Positions 1 through 7,673 of a stretch of 64,000 bases of DNA are shown piece by piece. Each line of letters opens with the position of its first letter. Within the stretch, counting starts at the first letter, position 1. A program made the translations under genes and the position numbers. The notes beneath the pieces are model-generated. The model ran no database searches. It was not told where the DNA came from and saw only the letters and a program-made list of their open reading frames with translations. Location of the stretch: NCBI GenBank assembly GCA_013815385.1, contig JACDGL010000004.1:1-64000 (forward strand), in the 5' to 3' direction. The DNA comes from Taibaiella sp. Lineage in GTDB: Bacteria; Bacteroidota; Bacteroidia; Chitinophagales; Chitinophagaceae.

Positions 1-125
1 TATCAATAACCACTTTTAATAACTAACTTTGAAAACGCTTTTACAGCTCTCGCTGCTATCGTTCGCCAGCTAATCGCCTGGTCACTTTGCCACGGAATCA
101 GGTGGTCAACATCCTCGGAATATCA
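1..125. mobile_element. Terminus of an IS21-family-like element (body lies left of the window)
   Basis: The plus strand carries two spaced copies of TGGTCA-N7/8-CGGAAT (about 79-98 and 103-121), followed by ATCA ending at 125, where integrase-like coding sequence begins. Repeats of a TGGTCA...CGGAAT unit every 22-23 bp, ending in CA, are what I know from IS21-family termini in Bacteroidota. No transposase gene is visible; the bases left of the repeats contain stops in several frames. The family call rests on the terminal repeats only. Confidence 0.6.
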
Positions 126-1219
126 AGTACACCATTGGTTAATGTGACAGTTGTCGCAAAAGTGTGACGGGCAATATGAAAAGTCAATTTTTTGTCTATT
201 CCACAGATATCTGCTATCTCCTTTAAATATGCATTCATTTTTTGGTTTGTTAAAATAGGCAACACGGTATTTTCATTTAAACACTTTGGATGCTGATCGT
301 ATTTAGCAATGATTTCTAATGCATGAGGCAAAATAGGTACCCTTTGCGGCGTATCAGTCTTTTGCCTTTTGATCATAATCCATTTTTCACCATCAATCCC
401 ATTTACAATCTGAGTGCGTTTCAAATTGCTTACATCAACATAGGCAAGGCCTGTATAACAACTGAAAACAAAAATATCCTTAACAAGATTTAGCCGGTTA
501 ATTGAAAATATTTTGTTTCTGATAGCTTCAAGCTCTTCATTGTTTAAAGGAATAATCTCCGTTTCCTTTACACACATTTTAAAATCACTAAATGGGTCAT
601 CTCTCAACCATTTTTTTCTCATGCATTCAATGATTATGCATTTCAATGTCCTTATATATTTGATAGTGGAATTATGATTACAATTCTTTATAGTTTTTAG
701 CCAGAGCGAAAAATCTTTCACAAACTCATAATCCAGTTTTCTTATCTCAACATCTTCCAAATCATATTTCCATTTCATAAAAGACTTCGTATGCCCAAAC
801 GTTGTCCTGTACTTCTGAAAAGTTTTATACGCATATTCTTTTCCAATTAAGTTTTTGATTTCCTCAATGTGCTTTTTGAATATATCGAGCAGCAATCTTT
901 TTTCCTCACCGCTACCAGTAAGAAAGTTTTTTAACGCCTCGGCTGTTATCTCCTTGCCATCATTTATAAGTGAGCTTTTTGCGCTATAAACATTTTGTCT
1001 GAATATATCCAAATATGCGTTGAGTTTAAGCGTTTCCTCTTTTGTCCCTTTGGCTCTCCCCACGGCTTGATCCCACCTTGCGAAATTCCACATTCTTTTT
1101 GTGGACAACTCTTTCGACACACCGTCAACCGTGATTCTTAGATAAATGTACCTTTCATCACTTTTTTGATTTTTTGGCTGCTTTAAAAAAAAGAACAGAC
1201 CAAAGCTTTTTTCCAACAT
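98..1219 (-). pseudogene. Tyrosine recombinase (integrase), C-terminus cut off by IS end
   Basis: This is a site-specific recombinase of the Bacteroidota type. Residues 1-90 resemble the Arm DNA-binding domain, about 110-210 a SAM-like core-binding domain, and 220-373 the catalytic domain. Visible catalytic elements are the beta-hairpin Lys (IKRQKTD) and HIARH. At the first Arg position the protein reads TGLAY, as in several Bacteroidota integrases of the IntDOT kind. After TNGV the frame runs into the IS21-like end and stops, so the motif with the second His/Trp and the nucleophilic Tyr are missing. It is AT-rich compared with its neighbours and transcribed away from tRNA-Arg, as expected for an element integrated there. 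It is probably inactive as read here. If the IS carries its own reading frame beyond position 1, that would not restore the missing motif. Confidence 0.85.
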
Positions 1220-1320
1220 AACATTACATTTTAAGGTTAATAAAGTTGGGAATACAAAAGCTTACAAACAAGATGTTTACCTCATGAACACCTTAACAAT
1301 CAGCAGTTTAGATCATTTTG

Positions 1321-1365
1321 GTTGCGTCTTTTCTGTAAATTCCAAGACGCCACGAATGACGCAAC
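1321..1365. repeat. Three GACGC(A/C)AC iterons beside the integrase
   Basis: GTTGCGTC at 1321-1328 is the inverse of GACGCAAC at 1358-1365, and a third direct copy, GACGCCAC, lies at 1346-1353. The cluster sits between the integrase start and the 3' end of tRNA-Arg, where arm-type integrase or excisionase sites would be expected. The function is inferred from position only. Confidence 0.4.
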
Positions 1366-1410
1366 TTAATTTTGATTGTTTTTGAAAAATTTGACTGTTG
1401 GCTAAAAATA

Positions 1411-1444
1411 AAAAGCCCGCAAATCAAGTGTTTGCAGGCTTTTA
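1411..1444 (-). terminator. Rho-independent terminator of tRNA-Arg
   Basis: On the minus strand AAAAGCCTGCAAA pairs with TTTGCGGGCTTTT (one mismatch), followed by TTTTTATTTTT. It lies about 25 bp beyond the tRNA 3' end. Confidence 0.75.
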
Positions 1445-1466
1445 AAGACTTTGAAAATGCAATTTG

Positions 1467-1538
1467 TGGCCTCGCCAAGAATCGAACTTGGATCTGGAGC
1501 TTCGGAAACTCTTATACTATCCATTGTACTACGAAGCC
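1467..1538 (-). tRNA. tRNA-Arg (anticodon CCG)
   Basis: The sequence folds as a cloverleaf of 72 nt. The acceptor stem is GGCTTCG/CGAGGCC, the D stem GTAC/GTAT, and the anticodon loop TTCCGAA gives anticodon CCG (codon CGG). The T arm is CCAAG-TTCGATT-CTTGG and the discriminator is A. CCA is not encoded. The anticodon stem AGAGT/GCTCC has one outer A-C mismatch and one G-U pair. Its 3' end faces the integrase, which makes it the likely integration site. It reads the opposite strand relative to the plus numbering. Confidence 0.93.
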
Positions 1539-1548
1539 ATTATGCGCG

Positions 1549-1556
1549 CAAAGGTA
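1549..1556 (-). promoter_or_regulatory. -7 box TACCTTTG of tRNA-Arg
   Basis: The minus strand reads TACCTTTG ten bases upstream of the mature tRNA 5' end, matching the Bacteroidota -7 consensus TAnnTTTG. There is no clear TTG at -33; a perfect palindrome occupies that region. Confidence 0.6.
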
Positions 1557-1566
1557 TTAATTTTAC

Positions 1567-1585
1567 TTATGCTCCCCGAGCATAA
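1567..1585. repeat. Perfect 8-bp palindrome with 3-nt loop
   Basis: TTATGCTC-CCC-GAGCATAA, followed on the plus strand by a run of T. It lies upstream of tRNA-Arg, overlapping its -33 region, and is not next to the end of any plus-strand gene. It could be a terminator, an operator, or a relic. Confidence 0.45.
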
Positions 1586-1714
1586 TTTTTGTGCACCTGT
1601 TTACAACATCCATTTGATGAGAAAATTAATATAGCTGCTTCTATTGCCTGCTTTCCTGGCTATTTCCAGTGATGTAAGCAATATTGGGTGGCGGGTGAGC
1701 TATAAGAAATAGGC

Positions 1715-2293
1715 CTATTCTTTCACTTCCTTATACCGGCAGCAGGTAACAGTGTGGTCATTCACCATGCCTGCTGCCTGCATAAAGGCATAGCATATAG
1801 TGGAGCCAACAAATTTAAATCCGCGCTTCAGCAGGTCTTTGCTCATCGCATCCGAGTCTGTAGTTTTCGCAGGTACGTCTCCATCCCCTTTTCTTTTATT
1901 GGTAATAGTCTTTCCTGCGGTGAATTGCCATATGTATTTATCAAATGTGCCAAACTCTTTTTGCACTTCCATAAAGCGCTGCGCATTAGTTACAGTGGCA
2001 GCTATCTTTAACCGGTTGCGTATGATGCCTGCATCCAGCAGCAGCGCTGCAACTTTTGCATCATTATACTTTGCTATCATCTTCACATCAAAGTTGCTGA
2101 ATGCCTTGCGGAAGTTTTCGCGCTTATGCAATATTGTCTTCCAGCTTAGCCCTGCCTGGAAGGCATCCAGTATCATAAATTCAAACAGCTTGCGGTCATC
2201 ATGCAGCGGCACGCCCCATTCGTGGTCATGGTATTGCTGCATTAGTTCGTCTTCGCCCGGCCAGGCGCATCGGGTTATAGATTTAGCGCACAT
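1715..2293 (-). CDS. tag: DNA-3-methyladenine glycosylase I
   Basis: This glycosylase removes 3-methyladenine from alkylated DNA at the start of base excision repair. At 192 aa it matches Tag length. The zinc ligands of E. coli Tag are conserved in position: Cys9 and His22 near the N-terminus (YHDHEWG) and His180/Cys184 in HTVTCC. The QAGLSW motif is present. The acidic residue before it, Glu38 in E. coli Tag, is Asp here (LDAFQAGLSW), a conservative change. The start codon overlaps the end of hisS by 11 bp, so the two are co-transcribed and translation is probably coupled. A second alkylation-repair cluster lies 2 kb away at 4.3-6.1 kb. Confidence 0.93.
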   Translation of the reverse strand: MCAKSITRCAWPGEDELMQQYHDHEWGVPLHDDRKLFEFMILDAFQAGLSWKTILHKRENFRKAFSNFDVKMIAKYNDAKVAALLLDAGIIRNRLKIAATVTNAQRFMEVQKEFGTFDKYIWQFTAGKTITNKRKGDGDVPAKTTDSDAMSKDLLKRGFKFVGSTICYAFMQAAGMVNDHTVTCCRYKEVKE

Positions 2294-3686
2294 TGCTTTC
2301 GTTTTTCAGTACGTGTAAGCATTCTGCAAGTGTAATGGTTCGTTGCTCACCGCTTACAAAATTCTTAAGACTCACCGTATTATTTTCTCTTTCTGTATCG
2401 CCTGCCAGCAGTACATAAGGCATTTGTCGTTTATCCGCATACTTCATCTGCTTATCAAACTTTGCCGCCTCGGGATATATTTCTGCTGCTATATTATTGC
2501 TCCGTAGTTGCTGTAGTATATGCAGCGCATACGTTTCATTTGCCCCTCCAAAGTTCACCAGCATTACCTGTGCTCCTGCTGCCAGCTGTTCAGGAAATAG
2601 CTGCAGCTCTTCCAACACATCATATATCCGGTCAATCCCAAACGACACACCCACCCCGGATACTCCTTTCAGCCCGAATAGTCCGGTAAGGTCATCGTAT
2701 CTGCCACCGCCACCTATACTGCCCATCTGTGCTGTAGTGCATACTACTTCCACTATCACCCCTGTATAGTAGTTTAGCCCACGCGCCAGGCTTACATCGA
2801 CTGTTATTGTTCCCTGCCATTCTTTTGCCGCCAATCCGTTGTAGTAACTAAATGTTTTTCTTAGTTCCTGTATTCCTTCCAGTCCTATGCTGCTGGGTTG
2901 CATCAGGGTCTCCAGGCCAGCAAGTTTTTCTTCGTTATTGCCTTGCAGGCTGATCACTTTTTTTATCTGTGCTATGCCTTCCGTATGTATGCCTCGTTGC
3001 TGCAGTTCACCCACAACCCCATCCCAGCCTATTTTATCCAGCTTATCCAGCGCTATGGTCATATCCATCATCTGCTCGGGCGCACCTGCTATCTCCGCAA
3101 GACCCGCCAGTAGCTTGCGGCTGTTGATCTTTATATTGACAGGCAGTTTCAACTCGTGAAATGCCTGCTGATAAATACAAAGTAATTCCGCCTCGTTTAT
3201 CAGCGATGTGCTGCCCACCACATCCGCATCACATTGCCAGAACTCACGGTACCTACCCTTTTGCGGCCGGTCTGCGCGCCACACAGGCTGCATCTGGTAG
3301 CGCCGGAAAGGGAATGCGATCTCATTCTGGTGCATCACTACGTATCGTGCAAAAGGTATGGTCAGGTCATATCGCAGCGCACGCTCTGTAACGGTAGGTG
3401 AAGAGTAAGATCTTTCCAGCACCCTGTTCCACTCACTATGCAGCTTTTCTTTATCTGCATCTTTCTTTTCATGCAAGCCGTTGTTTAGTATCTTAAATAT
3501 AAGCCGGTCACCTTCTTCGCCATATTTCCCCGTTAGGGTTTGCAGATTTTCCATTGCAGGTGTCTCCAGTGGCTGAAAACCATAGGTCTCAAATATGGTG
3601 CGGAGTGTATTGAATATATATTGGCGCCTGCGTACTTCCGCCGGCGAAAAATCACGTGTTCCCTGTGGTATGGATGGTTTAGACAT
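2283..3686 (-). CDS. hisS: Histidyl-tRNA synthetase
   Basis: This class II aminoacyl-tRNA synthetase charges tRNA-His in the cytoplasm. The 467 aa start with PQGTRDFSP, typical of HisRS. Motif 2 lies around RYREFWQCDADV, the histidine-specific motif is RGLNYYTG, and motif 3 is GVGVSFGIDRI. The C-terminal anticodon-binding domain (about 370-460) is complete. It is slightly longer than E. coli HisRS because of an insertion near residues 60-80, as is common in Bacteroidota. It is upstream gene of the hisS-tag pair. Confidence 0.96.
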   Translation of the reverse strand: MSKPSIPQGTRDFSPAEVRRRQYIFNTLRTIFETYGFQPLETPAMENLQTLTGKYGEEGDRLIFKILNNGLHEKKDADKEKLHSEWNRVLERSYSSPTVTERALRYDLTIPFARYVVMHQNEIAFPFRRYQMQPVWRADRPQKGRYREFWQCDADVVGSTSLINEAELLCIYQQAFHELKLPVNIKINSRKLLAGLAEIAGAPEQMMDMTIALDKLDKIGWDGVVGELQQRGIHTEGIAQIKKVISLQGNNEEKLAGLETLMQPSSIGLEGIQELRKTFSYYNGLAAKEWQGTITVDVSLARGLNYYTGVIVEVVCTTAQMGSIGGGGRYDDLTGLFGLKGVSGVGVSFGIDRIYDVLEELQLFPEQLAAGAQVMLVNFGGANETYALHILQQLRSNNIAAEIYPEAAKFDKQMKYADKRQMPYVLLAGDTERENNTVSLKNFVSGEQRTITLAECLHVLKNESNVR

Positions 3687-3747
3687 TTATTATAAGAATC
3701 AATAACTGTTACAAGTATAGTTAAGATCAGTAACTATAAATCATTCA

Positions 3748-4209
3748 TCAAAAATAACTGTATTTAGCTATTATGGCATCGCAGGTACGGTCTATCATAT
3801 TATACACGGGCACATAGGCATCTTCCTGGCCAGACCACGGGTCAGGTACCGATGCATTGCTGCTCGGCTCCAACTCATTCAGAAAAAGCTCTACCTTGCT
3901 CATGTCTCCTTTTCGGCCGCCTATTCTTTTTATTTCTTCGTATACATCTTCCGCCATGGCATATATCTTATCATATTGTCCAAAATCAGCAGCGGTGAAC
4001 TGGCGTGCTCTCTGCGAGCTGATATCTACACCATTCATGGCGCATATATTCTGTGAAAACTCGTGCGGCGCGCTTCCTACATGGTAGGGTTCTGTGCCGG
4101 CAGATGCTACCTTCCAGTCCAGCCCATGTTGTTGTATCTTATGCCTCAGCAGACCCTCGGCAATGGGCGATCTGCATATATTCCCCAGGCACACCATTAA
4201 TATCTTCAT
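3748..4209 (-). CDS. Low-molecular-weight protein-tyrosine phosphatase
   Basis: This is a cytoplasmic phosphotyrosine phosphatase of the arsenate-reductase-like fold. The P-loop CLGNICRS (C-x5-R) begins at residue 7, and the general-acid loop VPDPWSG contains the conserved Asp-Pro. I place the start at the internal ATG (4209, 153 aa), because the family begins directly before the P-loop strand (MKILMVCLGN). An upstream in-frame ATG at 4260 would add 17 basic residues not seen in the family. The physiological substrate cannot be told. It stands alone, divergent from the Ada-like gene. Confidence 0.9.
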   Translation of the reverse strand: MKILMVCLGNICRSPIAEGLLRHKIQQHGLDWKVASAGTEPYHVGSAPHEFSQNICAMNGVDISSQRARQFTAADFGQYDKIYAMAEDVYEEIKRIGGRKGDMSKVELFLNELEPSSNASVPDPWSGQEDAYVPVYNMIDRTCDAIIAKYSYF

Positions 4210-4357
4210 ACTGCACAAAACTAATAAAACCCGCCTTATCCTATTCCTGATACTGTACACTATTCGCCAATATTATTTTAAATACAAAAACTCCGCAAGT
4301 TTCGGGTCGCTCTTCAGCCTGTACTATGGTACTTTTGTGTTATAAAGCAGGCATGAA

Positions 4358-5197
4358 ATGAAAGACCGGGAAATAACTAATTATGAGCGCATAGAGGAGG
4401 CTATTGGATATATAAAGGAAAACTTTAAGCGCCAGCCAACCCTCGAGGATATCGCAGCGCACATTCATCTAAGCCCCTTTCATTGTCAACGCCTATTTAC
4501 CGAATGGGCGGGCGTAAGTCCTAAAAAGTTCCTTCAGTATCTGAGTGTCAGCCATGCTAAAGCGCTGCTGGGCAACCAGGCCACTTTGTTCGATACGGCA
4601 ATAGATACCGGTCTCTCCGGTACGGGCCGCCTGCACGATCTGTTTGTGAAAATAGAAGGGATGACTCCCGGCGAATATAAAAACGGCGGAGAATATCTAT
4701 TGATCAATTACAGCTATGCCGAAAGCCCGTTTGGTAACATCATAGTTGGTTCCACAGCTAAGGGCATCTGTCATATATCATTCGCTGATAGTGAAGCCCA
4801 GGGACTGACCGCATTAAAACAGGCATTTCCCAATGCTGTATACCAGCCTATGGTAGATCTCATTCAACAAAATGCACTATACATTTTCACGCACGATTGG
4901 AGCAAGCTCCAGGAGATCAGGCTACACCTGAGGGGCACTGTGTTTCAGATCAAGGTATGGGAAACATTGTTAAAGATACCAATGGGCATGCTCTCTACTT
5001 ATGGTACTATCGCAAAGAAGATTCTGCAGCCTGCAGCTTCGCGTGCGGTAGGGAGTGCGGTGGGCGATAATCCTGTTGCATTCTTAATTCCGTGTCACCG
5101 GGTTATCCGGTCTGGCGGCGAGTTCGGACAATATCACTGGGGCAGCGATCGCAAAGCGGCTATAATTGGCTGGGAAGCTGCGCATACCTATAAGTAA
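4358..5197 (+). CDS. AraC-type regulator fused to O6-methylguanine-DNA methyltransferase (Ada-like)
   Basis: This protein combines two parts of E. coli Ada. Residues 10-105 are an AraC-type helix-turn-helix (LEDIAAHIHLSPFHCQRLF), and about 115-279 an Ogt-type methyltransferase with the alkyl-acceptor motif PCHRV (Cys246) and the following RSGGEFGQY loop. The Ada N-terminal zinc/phosphotriester domain is missing. A separate small protein resembling that domain is encoded 33 bp downstream. It probably repairs O6-alkylguanine and may regulate the cluster. Whether it can be methyl-switched as in E. coli is doubtful, because the N-domain that does the switching is not attached. Such two-domain forms are common in Bacteroidota. 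Confidence 0.9.
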   Translation: MKDREITNYERIEEAIGYIKENFKRQPTLEDIAAHIHLSPFHCQRLFTEWAGVSPKKFLQYLSVSHAKALLGNQATLFDTAIDTGLSGTGRLHDLFVKIEGMTPGEYKNGGEYLLINYSYAESPFGNIIVGSTAKGICHISFADSEAQGLTALKQAFPNAVYQPMVDLIQQNALYIFTHDWSKLQEIRLHLRGTVFQIKVWETLLKIPMGMLSTYGTIAKKILQPAASRAVGSAVGDNPVAFLIPCHRVIRSGGEFGQYHWGSDRKAAIIGWEAAHTYK

Positions 5198-5230
5198 AAA
5201 CAAAGCATTACAGAAACACACTTACCAAAG

Positions 5231-5476
5231 ATGATATTGCATTCGGATATAACAGACAAAGAATTAGCAACGAGATTCAGGAATAGAGCGGTTTTGTTGG
5301 GTGGCAATCGCTGTTTAAATATCTACGGGCGGCTAAACTGTAAATCAGGGAAACGAATGAAAAAAGGCAACCGCGTATTTTTTGCTTCTGTACAGGAGGC
5401 TGTTGATAATGGCTTCAGGCCATGCAGGCATTGTATGGCCAATAACTATAAATTATGGAAGGATGGACTTATTTAA
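5231..5476 (+). CDS. Stand-alone Ada-type zinc-binding protein lacking the acceptor cysteine
   Basis: This 81-aa protein resembles the metal-binding N-terminal domain of Ada (PF02805-like). The FRPCRHC motif (Cys65, Cys68) matches the Ada pair Cys69/Cys72, and Cys37 in IYGRLNCKSG aligns with Ada Cys42. The methyl-accepting Cys38 of Ada aligns with Gly33. Cys28 could serve as the fourth metal ligand. If this alignment is right, it binds zinc, and perhaps DNA, but cannot accept a methyl group from phosphotriesters in the Ada way. It is flanked by an Ogt-type protein and an AlkB-like oxygenase; its coding end overlaps the AlkB start by 14 bp. Confidence 0.8.
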   Translation: MILHSDITDKELATRFRNRAVLLGGNRCLNIYGRLNCKSGKRMKKGNRVFFASVQEAVDNGFRPCRHCMANNYKLWKDGLI

Positions 5477-6062
5477 TAATGACCCTACTGCAAACTTACT
5501 ACCCTACGATGGCCCAGTTACTTACCAGGGCAGGATACTTCCACCTGTGGAAGCTATACATTACTTCGACTGCCTGATGAAGACCATAGAATGGAAAAAT
5601 GATGAAGCTCGTATCTTCGGCAAGCATTTCATTACCAGGCGTAAGGTGGCCTGGTACAGCGATGCAGGTTACTCCTACACCTATTCCAATACTACCAAAA
5701 ATGCCCTACCCTGGACATCTGAATTATTATCCTTGAAAAAGCTCGTTGAAGATATGTCGGGCAGTAGCTTCAATTCATGTTTATTGAACCTCTACCACGA
5801 TGGTAGCGAAGGAATGGCATGGCATAGCGATGATGAAAGATCCTTAGGTAAGGAAACGACTATTGCATCCGTTAGTTTTGGTGCCGAAAGAAAGTTCTGT
5901 TTCCGGCATAAGGTTACCAAACAAACAATTTGCCTGGTATTGGAAAGCGGCAGTTTATTAATAATGAAAGGGGCTACGCAGACCAACTGGCTGCACAGGT
6001 TGCCACCAACCAAAAAAGTAACCACGCCCAGGATCAACCTGACGTTTAGAACAATAAATTAA
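5463..6062 (+). CDS. AlkB-like 2-oxoglutarate/Fe(II) DNA dealkylase
   Basis: This dioxygenase oxidatively removes methyl groups from 1-methyladenine and 3-methylcytosine in DNA or RNA. The iron-binding H-x-D (MAWHSDDE), the distal His (NWLHRLP) and the 2-oxoglutarate Arg (PRINLTFR) are all present. The substrate-lid region WYSDAGYSYTYS is typical of the AlkB homologue 2/3 type. I choose ATG 5463 (199 aa): the longer frame from 5382 would mostly re-read the upstream gene. It overlaps the upstream zinc-protein gene by 14 bp, which indicates a translationally coupled alkylation-repair operon. Confidence 0.92.
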   Translation: MDLFNNDPTANLLPYDGPVTYQGRILPPVEAIHYFDCLMKTIEWKNDEARIFGKHFITRRKVAWYSDAGYSYTYSNTTKNALPWTSELLSLKKLVEDMSGSSFNSCLLNLYHDGSEGMAWHSDDERSLGKETTIASVSFGAERKFCFRHKVTKQTICLVLESGSLLIMKGATQTNWLHRLPPTKKVTTPRINLTFRTIN

Positions 6063-6078
6063 AAAAGCAGCTGAGATT

Positions 6079-6858
6079 TTATTTTAAAGTAGCTCCGCCA
6101 GATGAAGTTTCCAATTCAGGTTGCTTACCCCGCTCCACTCTTACGGAAATAAATATTAGTATGGACAGCAAAGCAGCTGCTACCATGCTCGATTGTAGCG
6201 TACCTAGGTTAAGTCCGCCTTTGACTATTGGCTTAGTAAGAAAATCGCCAAATGTGGCCCCAAATGGTCGGGTAAAAACAAAGGCTATCCAGAATAAGAG
6301 TACCGCATTAATGCGGGTGAAGTAATGCAATGCTACTACTATTAGTATTACACCGGCAGTAACCATAGCGCCGTACAAGTAGCTTAACCCAAGATTATCG
6401 CTGAGAAAATCACCAAATGCTGTACCCAGGCTATTAGAGAACAGGATGGCAATCCAGTAAAGCACTTCGACTTTTACCCTGGTCACAGGATACACAACTA
6501 TTTTTTTCTCCTGTATGTGCCATATATACAATACCAGTAGCAGCAAACCAAATAGGATGGAAGAGCCAATAGCATACCCGAGGTGCAGGGTTCTGTCAAT
6601 AAAATCAGATATCTCTGTACCTACGGTAGTGGTACCTACAATTACCAGCCAGTATAGTGCTGCATAGAACCGCGACACCTTCAATTGAATGAAAAGGACA
6701 ATGAGAAAAAACACCATTGCAATTATCAGGCTTATAAGGTAGCCTATATTCATGGTCATAGAAAACAGGTCACCAAGGGTTTCTCCAAGGGTTGTTGCCA
6801 GCACTTTCATTATCCAGAAGTACAGTGTGATCTTCGCAACTTTGTTTAAATTTTCCAT
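6079..6858 (-). CDS. COG4705-type polytopic membrane protein with fourfold repeat
   Basis: This 259-aa inner-membrane protein has about eight hydrophobic segments and no known enzymatic motif. It is recognisable as the COG4705 family, described as membrane-anchored proteins of unknown function. The sequence consists of four repeats, each with a motif of the form TxxGxxxGDFLxxxLxLGY (near residues 22-40, 77-95, 140-160 and 198-220). The conserved acidic residues inside membrane segments suggest a transporter or ion-binding protein, but the substrate is unknown. It is convergent with the AlkB-like gene. Confidence 0.75.
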   Translation of the reverse strand: MENLNKVAKITLYFWIMKVLATTLGETLGDLFSMTMNIGYLISLIIAMVFFLIVLFIQLKVSRFYAALYWLVIVGTTTVGTEISDFIDRTLHLGYAIGSSILFGLLLLVLYIWHIQEKKIVVYPVTRVKVEVLYWIAILFSNSLGTAFGDFLSDNLGLSYLYGAMVTAGVILIVVALHYFTRINAVLLFWIAFVFTRPFGATFGDFLTKPIVKGGLNLGTLQSSMVAAALLSILIFISVRVERGKQPELETSSGGATLK

Positions 6859-6994
6859 CTCTGACTTTATTAAAGTAATCGTGCCGCGATACAGATCACA
6901 ACCTGATTTGGTGAAAAAATCTGAGATGAATTGTTATTAAAGCAGTACTTTTTTATGTACTGGGCTGATAATAAATAGCTTACAAATTCATTGG

Positions 6995-7669
6995 CTATTT
7001 CAGGTATATATATGCACCCAGCATTACTACTATACCAATTATATAGCCCAGCCATATCTCCCCATAACGGTGGGCGCCGAGTATCAGGCGTACTGTGCCC
7101 ATGATACCCGCAACTATAAGCGCTATAAAGAAGGCAATTACCAGGTTGGTGGGGCTTACTATCATCAGTACTATCAGTATGCCTATCATGCTTCCGGCCG
7201 CACAGGTGTGCATGCTGACCTTAAAGAAAATATTGACCATAAAGATGGCAATGATGCCCCAGAAGCTGCCTAGCAAAAGCACATGTAATACCAGCGGCAC
7301 ATTAGGAATATTACTGATCACATTGTCGGCCCAGAAGTAAAAGATCATGGTAGCCATCAGTGGAATTATCCGGTCCTTCGGGTCATCCATCTGGATGCTC
7401 TTAATAAAGTGCAGTCCCTTAAGAAGCAGAACGCTTACTAATGGAAAGAACAAGGTATTAAGGGTGATGATGGCGATCCACTTGGAAAAGTCGTGTGGCT
7501 GTATGCCTGCGAAGCTGATGGGAGATAATTTATAAATAAGCAACGTCAGGAACAACGGCATAAAAACCGGGTGCAGAACGTAAGAGATAATGGCAGCCGG
7601 TATCCGTAATCCCTTAGGATAGTGGTGAACCTTTTCTGTATGTGTGTCGGGTATTGTGGTTTCGTTCAT
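6995..7669 (-). CDS. PAP2-superfamily-like membrane phosphatase
   Basis: This 224-aa protein has about six membrane segments. It carries a recognisable PAP2 signature: SMHT in place of SGH, then R-LILGA-H-RYG-E, which fits the third motif R-x5-H-x3-D with Glu for Asp. The first motif is only loosely present as DPKDRIIP. It therefore resembles lipid phosphate phosphatases, but activity is uncertain. The start lies 4 bp after the metH stop, so it is the last gene of the metH transcript. A lipid phosphate or undecaprenyl pyrophosphate substrate would be a guess from the family. Confidence 0.65.
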   Translation of the reverse strand: MNETTIPDTHTEKVHHYPKGLRIPAAIISYVLHPVFMPLFLTLLIYKLSPISFAGIQPHDFSKWIAIITLNTLFFPLVSVLLLKGLHFIKSIQMDDPKDRIIPLMATMIFYFWADNVISNIPNVPLVLHVLLLGSFWGIIAIFMVNIFFKVSMHTCAAGSMIGILIVLMIVSPTNLVIAFFIALIVAGIMGTVRLILGAHRYGEIWLGYIIGIVVMLGAYIYLK

Positions 7670-7673
7670 TTTA

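Noticed and set aside
1715-2318. Opposite-strand frames over tag, hisS and many other genes
   Set aside because: They are overlapping frames within well-supported genes, without family motifs.
6995-7669. Considered as a non-PAP2 unknown membrane protein
   Set aside because: R-x5-H-x3-E and SMHT in the right order point to PAP2, although the first motif is weak.
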